9,901 bases of DNA from Lysobacterales bacterium (lineage in GTDB: Bacteria; Pseudomonadota; Gammaproteobacteria; Xanthomonadales; Xanthomonadaceae), in the NCBI GenBank assembly GCA_015655035.1, contig JAATFS010000115.1, positions 1 to 9,901 on the forward strand, written 5' to 3'. Positions 7,395-9,901 of the stretch are shown here, in pieces (within the stretch, counting starts at the first letter, position 1; the number at the start of each line of letters is the position of its first letter). Below the pieces are notes generated by a model, which had not been told where the DNA came from, did no database searches, and saw nothing but the letters and a program-made list of their open reading frames with translations. The position numbers and the translations under genes were made by a program.

Positions 7395-9425
7395 ATGTCC
7401 TTATTAGCCGAAGCCTGCCGTGAGGCGCTCAGTGAAGGCGGCGCGCTGGCCTGCCAGTTGGAGTCCTTCGCGCCGCGCCCGGCACAGTTGCGGCTGACCG
7501 AGGCGATCGCCGAGGCTTTCGATCAGCGCGAGGTGCTGCTGGCCGAGGCCGGTACTGGCACCGGCAAGACCTACGCGTATCTGGTCCCGGCGCTGTTGTC
7601 CGGACTCAAGACCATTATTTCCACTGGCACGCGTGCGTTGCAGGACCAGCTCTACCATCGCGATCTGCCACGCGTGCGCGCCGCGCTTGGGGTGGGTTTG
7701 CGCAGCGCGCTGCTGAAGGGGCGCGCGAACTATCTGTGCAAATACCGGTTGCAGCAGGCGCGTGGCGAACCTCGTTTCGCCACGCCCGAACAGGTCTCGC
7801 AATTCCAGCGGGTGCTGGCCTGGAGTGGCCGTACCCGCTTCGGCGACATGGCCGAACTGGAAGCACTGCCGGACGATTCTCCGCTGCTGCCGCTGGTGAC
7901 GTCCACCGTCGACAACTGCCTGGGCACCGAATGCCCGTTCTACGAGGAATGCTTCGTGGTGCAGGCGCGCCAACGCGCGCAGGCGGCCGACGTGGTGGTG
8001 GTCAATCATCACCTGTTGCTGGCCGACCTGGCGCTCAAGCAGGAGGGCTTCGGCGAGATATTGCCGGGGGCGCAGGCGTTCGTCATCGACGAGGCGCACC
8101 AGTTGCCGGAACTGGCGGCCAATTTCTTCGGCGAAAGCTTCGGCATGCGGCCTTGGCAAGAGTTGGCGCGCGACTGCCTGAGCGAATCCAGGCTGGTGGC
8201 CGGTGCGCAGGCCGCGTTGCAGGAGCCGGTGCGGGCGCTGGAGGAGGCGTTGCGCGAGCTGCGTGCCGGCATGGAGGGGTTGCCTCCACGCGGCACCCAA
8301 TGGCGCGCCCTGGCCAAGCCGCAGGTGCGCGAAGGCTTTGATGCGGTGATGACGGCGCTGGCCCGGTTGGGCGAAACGCTGGTGCCACTGCGCCAGGCTT
8401 CGCCGGGTTTCGATGCCTGCTGGGCGCGTGCGCAGGAAGCGTTGAAACGCTTGTCGAGCTGGTTGGGCGAAGTGCCTGGCGCTGGCGAGCACGAGCTGCA
8501 ATGGGAGATCGGCGGAACGGAAATGCCGATCACGCCGGAAGTGGCCGTGCCGGTCGCCGATTCGGACGTGTTCTGGTACGAGCTGAGCCCGCGCGGCTTC
8601 CGCTGCATGCGCACCCCCCTGGATGTGTCCGGCCCGTTGCGCGCGCACCGCGAAAAGACCCATGCAGCATGGATATTCACCTCGGCCACGTTGGCGATCG
8701 ATGGCGATTTCGCACACATCGCGCTGCGCCTGGGGTTGGACGACCCGGCTACCTTGCTGCAACCCAGCCCGTTCGAATGGCAGCGCCAGGCGCTGTGCTA
8801 CCTGCCGCCGGCACTGCCGGACCCGGCCGCGCGCGGCTATGGCACTGCCTTGATCGCCGCGGTAACGCCGGTGTTGCAGGCGTCCGAAGGCCGCGCGTTC
8901 TTGTTGTTCGCCTCGCACCGTGCCTTGCGCGAGGCGGCCGAGGCGCTGCGCGACGGACCATGGCCGTTGTTCGTGCAGGGCGAGGCGCCGCGCGCCACCT
9001 TGTTGCAGCGCTTCCGCGAATCCGGCAATGGCGTGCTGCTCGGCTCGGCCAGTTTCCGCGAAGGCGTGGACGTGGTCGGCGATGCGCTGAGCGTGGTGGT
9101 TATCGACAAGCTGCCGTTCGCCGCGCCGGACGATCCGGTGTACGAAGCGCGGCTGGATGCGATCCGCCGCGACGGCGGCAACCCGTTCCGCGACGAACAA
9201 CTGCCGCAGGCGGTGATCGCGCTCAAGCAGGGCGTGGGCCGGCTGATCCGCAGCGAGCAAGACCGTGGCGTGCTGGTGTTGTGCGATCCACGGTTGTTGT
9301 CCAAGTCCTACGGCCGGGTATTCCTGGCCTCGCTGCCGCCGTTTGCGCGCACCCGCGAGATTGCCGACGTCCAGCGCTTCTTCGGTGGCCTGGACGCCGC
9401 AGCCATCAACGCGGGCATTTCCTGA
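7395..9425 (+). CDS. yoaA: DinG/YoaA-family ATP-dependent iron-sulfur helicase
   Basis: An XPD-like superfamily 2 helicase, expected to unwind DNA 5' to 3'. E. coli YoaA acts in repair of stalled replication with the polymerase III chi subunit. The 676 residues carry Walker A AGTGTGKT (52-59), motif Ia ISTGTRALQDQL, four iron-sulfur cysteines C115, C175, C180 and C186 (KGRANYLC, then CLGTECPFYEEC), VVNHHLL, the Walker B DEAH box (232-235), and the C-terminal motor with GSASFREGVDV (motif V region) and QGVGRLIRS (motif VI, from Q612, arginines R616 and R619). Length and the CLG..CP....CF cysteine pattern fit YoaA better than DinG (about 640 versus 716 residues in E. coli). No exonuclease domain is present. 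ATG 7395 is the start of the open frame; no Shine-Dalgarno is visible. tsaB follows on the same strand, as near yoaA in E. coli. It is apparently complete, with all key residues present. Confidence 0.93.
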   Translation: MSLLAEACREALSEGGALACQLESFAPRPAQLRLTEAIAEAFDQREVLLAEAGTGTGKTYAYLVPALLSGLKTIISTGTRALQDQLYHRDLPRVRAALGVGLRSALLKGRANYLCKYRLQQARGEPRFATPEQVSQFQRVLAWSGRTRFGDMAELEALPDDSPLLPLVTSTVDNCLGTECPFYEECFVVQARQRAQAADVVVVNHHLLLADLALKQEGFGEILPGAQAFVIDEAHQLPELAANFFGESFGMRPWQELARDCLSESRLVAGAQAALQEPVRALEEALRELRAGMEGLPPRGTQWRALAKPQVREGFDAVMTALARLGETLVPLRQASPGFDACWARAQEALKRLSSWLGEVPGAGEHELQWEIGGTEMPITPEVAVPVADSDVFWYELSPRGFRCMRTPLDVSGPLRAHREKTHAAWIFTSATLAIDGDFAHIALRLGLDDPATLLQPSPFEWQRQALCYLPPALPDPAARGYGTALIAAVTPVLQASEGRAFLLFASHRALREAAEALRDGPWPLFVQGEAPRATLLQRFRESGNGVLLGSASFREGVDVVGDALSVVVIDKLPFAAPDDPVYEARLDAIRRDGGNPFRDEQLPQAVIALKQGVGRLIRSEQDRGVLVLCDPRLLSKSYGRVFLASLPPFARTREIADVQRFFGGLDAAAINAGIS

Positions 9426-9429
9426 GCTC

Positions 9430-9510
9430 CCTTCTCCTGCTTGCGGGACAAGGTGGCGCGAAGCGCCGGAAGAGGGGCTTCGGGCATCCTTGCCCGCCCG
9501 CGGGTGAAGC
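9430..9510. repeat. Palindrome-rich intergenic element before tsaB
   Basis: Several hairpins lie end to end just after the yoaA stop. (1) 9430-9440 with 9443-9453: 11 paired positions, including one mismatch and one G-T, around a TT loop. (2) GGCGC (9455-9459) with GCGCC (9463-9467), loop GAA, perfect. (3) CGGGCA (9481-9486) with TGCCCG (9491-9496), loop TCCT, perfect, enclosed by GCTTC (9477-9481) and GAAGC (9506-9510), which share base 9481 and so are an alternative outer pairing. The CTTCTCC..GCGGGA..GGTGGCGCGAAGCGCCGG wording resembles palindromic elements that recur between genes in Xanthomonas chromosomes. That recollection is not verified here. It may also serve as a terminator or 3'-end stabiliser for yoaA mRNA. 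Confidence 0.5.
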
Positions 9511-9604
9511 AACGTGCCGCCAAGAAGCCCACGCAGCCGGGCGATAACGTCTCGGTGGTAAGCTGCTGCGTTCGTTTCCTGGCCGCCGGCCCGCCTTTAC
9601 GTCG
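9511..9604 (+). promoter_or_regulatory. Leader region of tsaB
   Basis: The 94 bases between the palindromic element and tsaB hold TAAGCT at 9559-9564, a possible -10 box about 40 bases before the ATG. No clear -35 or Shine-Dalgarno is seen. I see no gene here. Confidence 0.2.
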
Positions 9605-9901
9605 ATGAAACTCCTCGCTTTCGAAACCTCCACCGAAGCCTGCTCCGTGGCCGTGCATGTCGACGGAAACCTCCTGGAACGCTTCGAGCTGGCGCCGCGC
9701 CGGCATGCGGAACTGGCGCTGCCGTGGGCCGAGCAACTGCTGGCCGAAGCGGGCATTACCCGCAAGCAGCTGGATGCGGTGGCGGTGGGACGCGGACCGG
9801 GTGCGTTTACCGGCGTGCGGCTGGCGATCGGGCTGGCCCAGGGTATTGCCTTCGGTCTGGACGTGCCGGTGCTGGCGGTATCCACGTTGCAGGTACTGGC
9901 A
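9605..9901 (+). CDS. tsaB: tRNA t6A biosynthesis protein TsaB, N-terminal part (3' end outside window)
   Basis: TsaB (formerly YeaZ) is the cytoplasmic partner of TsaD in the complex that puts threonylcarbamoyl on A37 of ANN-decoding tRNAs. It has an actin-like ASKHA fold but is not itself the catalytic subunit. The first 99 residues are present and the frame is open to the window end. LLAFETSTEACSVAV (3-17) forms the first strand pair, and GRGPGAFTGVRLAIGLAQG (62-80) is the family signature, followed by VPVLAVSTL (87-95). The sequence aligns by eye with E. coli TsaB across the whole visible part (for example TEACSVA, GRGPG.FTGVR, IAQG and GVSTL there). ATG 9605 gives the expected N-terminus directly at the first strand. 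No Shine-Dalgarno is visible. Neighbouring yoaA is also close to tsaB in E. coli, which supports both calls. Confidence 0.94.
   Translation, partial: MKLLAFETSTEACSVAVHVDGNLLERFELAPRRHAELALPWAEQLLAEAGITRKQLDAVAVGRGPGAFTGVRLAIGLAQGIAFGLDVPVLAVSTLQVLA

Noticed and set aside
7404..9512. A 702-codon open frame on the minus strand opposite yoaA
   Set aside because: It is antisense to a clearly conserved helicase, and its composition (Arg, Gln, His and Ala rich) is that of a high-GC shadow frame. No motif is recognisable.
1..9901. Mobile elements, CRISPR arrays, tRNA or rRNA genes, toxin-antitoxin or defence genes
   Set aside because: I saw no supporting repeats with regular spacing, no transposase or integrase motifs and no cloverleaf. 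All long stretches are explained by conserved chromosomal genes.

Overview
The window is high-GC DNA from a gammaproteobacterium, most likely Xanthomonadaceae and probably Xanthomonas or a close relative. This is judged from the strongly GC-biased third codon positions, the style of the proteins and the gene order (relA, TPR protein, glycosyltransferase, mrcB, lipoprotein, yoaA, tsaB). I ran no database comparison. It reads as chromosomal core: I see no transposase, integrase, phage gene, tRNA, rRNA or CRISPR array, and no gene whose composition clearly differs from its neighbours.

Layout: the 3' end of a relA-type (p)ppGpp synthetase enters from the left (1-450). Next is a membrane-anchored, alanine-rich, TPR-like protein of unknown role (539-2053, +). 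It converges on a two-module glycosyltransferase on the opposite strand (2107-4206, -), which is divergent from mrcB. mrcB, encoding the bifunctional peptidoglycan synthase PBP1b (4302-6740, +), is followed after 7 bases by a small TPR lipoprotein (6748-7284, +). A 110-base gap carrying a long inverted repeat leads to a DinG/YoaA-family iron-sulfur helicase (7395-9425, +). A 179-base gap with a palindrome-rich element resembling a dispersed repeat separates it from the 5' part of tsaB (9605 to the window end, +), needed for the t6A modification of tRNA.

Functionally the centre is a cell-envelope module. PBP1b and the lipoprotein are almost certainly co-transcribed. The lipoprotein has the type, position and fold class of LpoP, the TPR outer-membrane activator of PBP1b known from Pseudomonas. 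The upstream membrane TPR protein and the glycosyltransferase may also serve the envelope, but nothing in the sequence ties them to PBP1b. The flanks are housekeeping: stringent response (relA), DNA repair (yoaA) and tRNA modification (tsaB). yoaA and tsaB are also neighbours in Escherichia coli.

I do not see a convincing undescribed multi-gene system. The points most worth a second look are the LpoP-like lipoprotein, the near-perfect inverted repeat that begins at its stop codon, the palindromic element before tsaB, and the uncharacterised membrane TPR protein.
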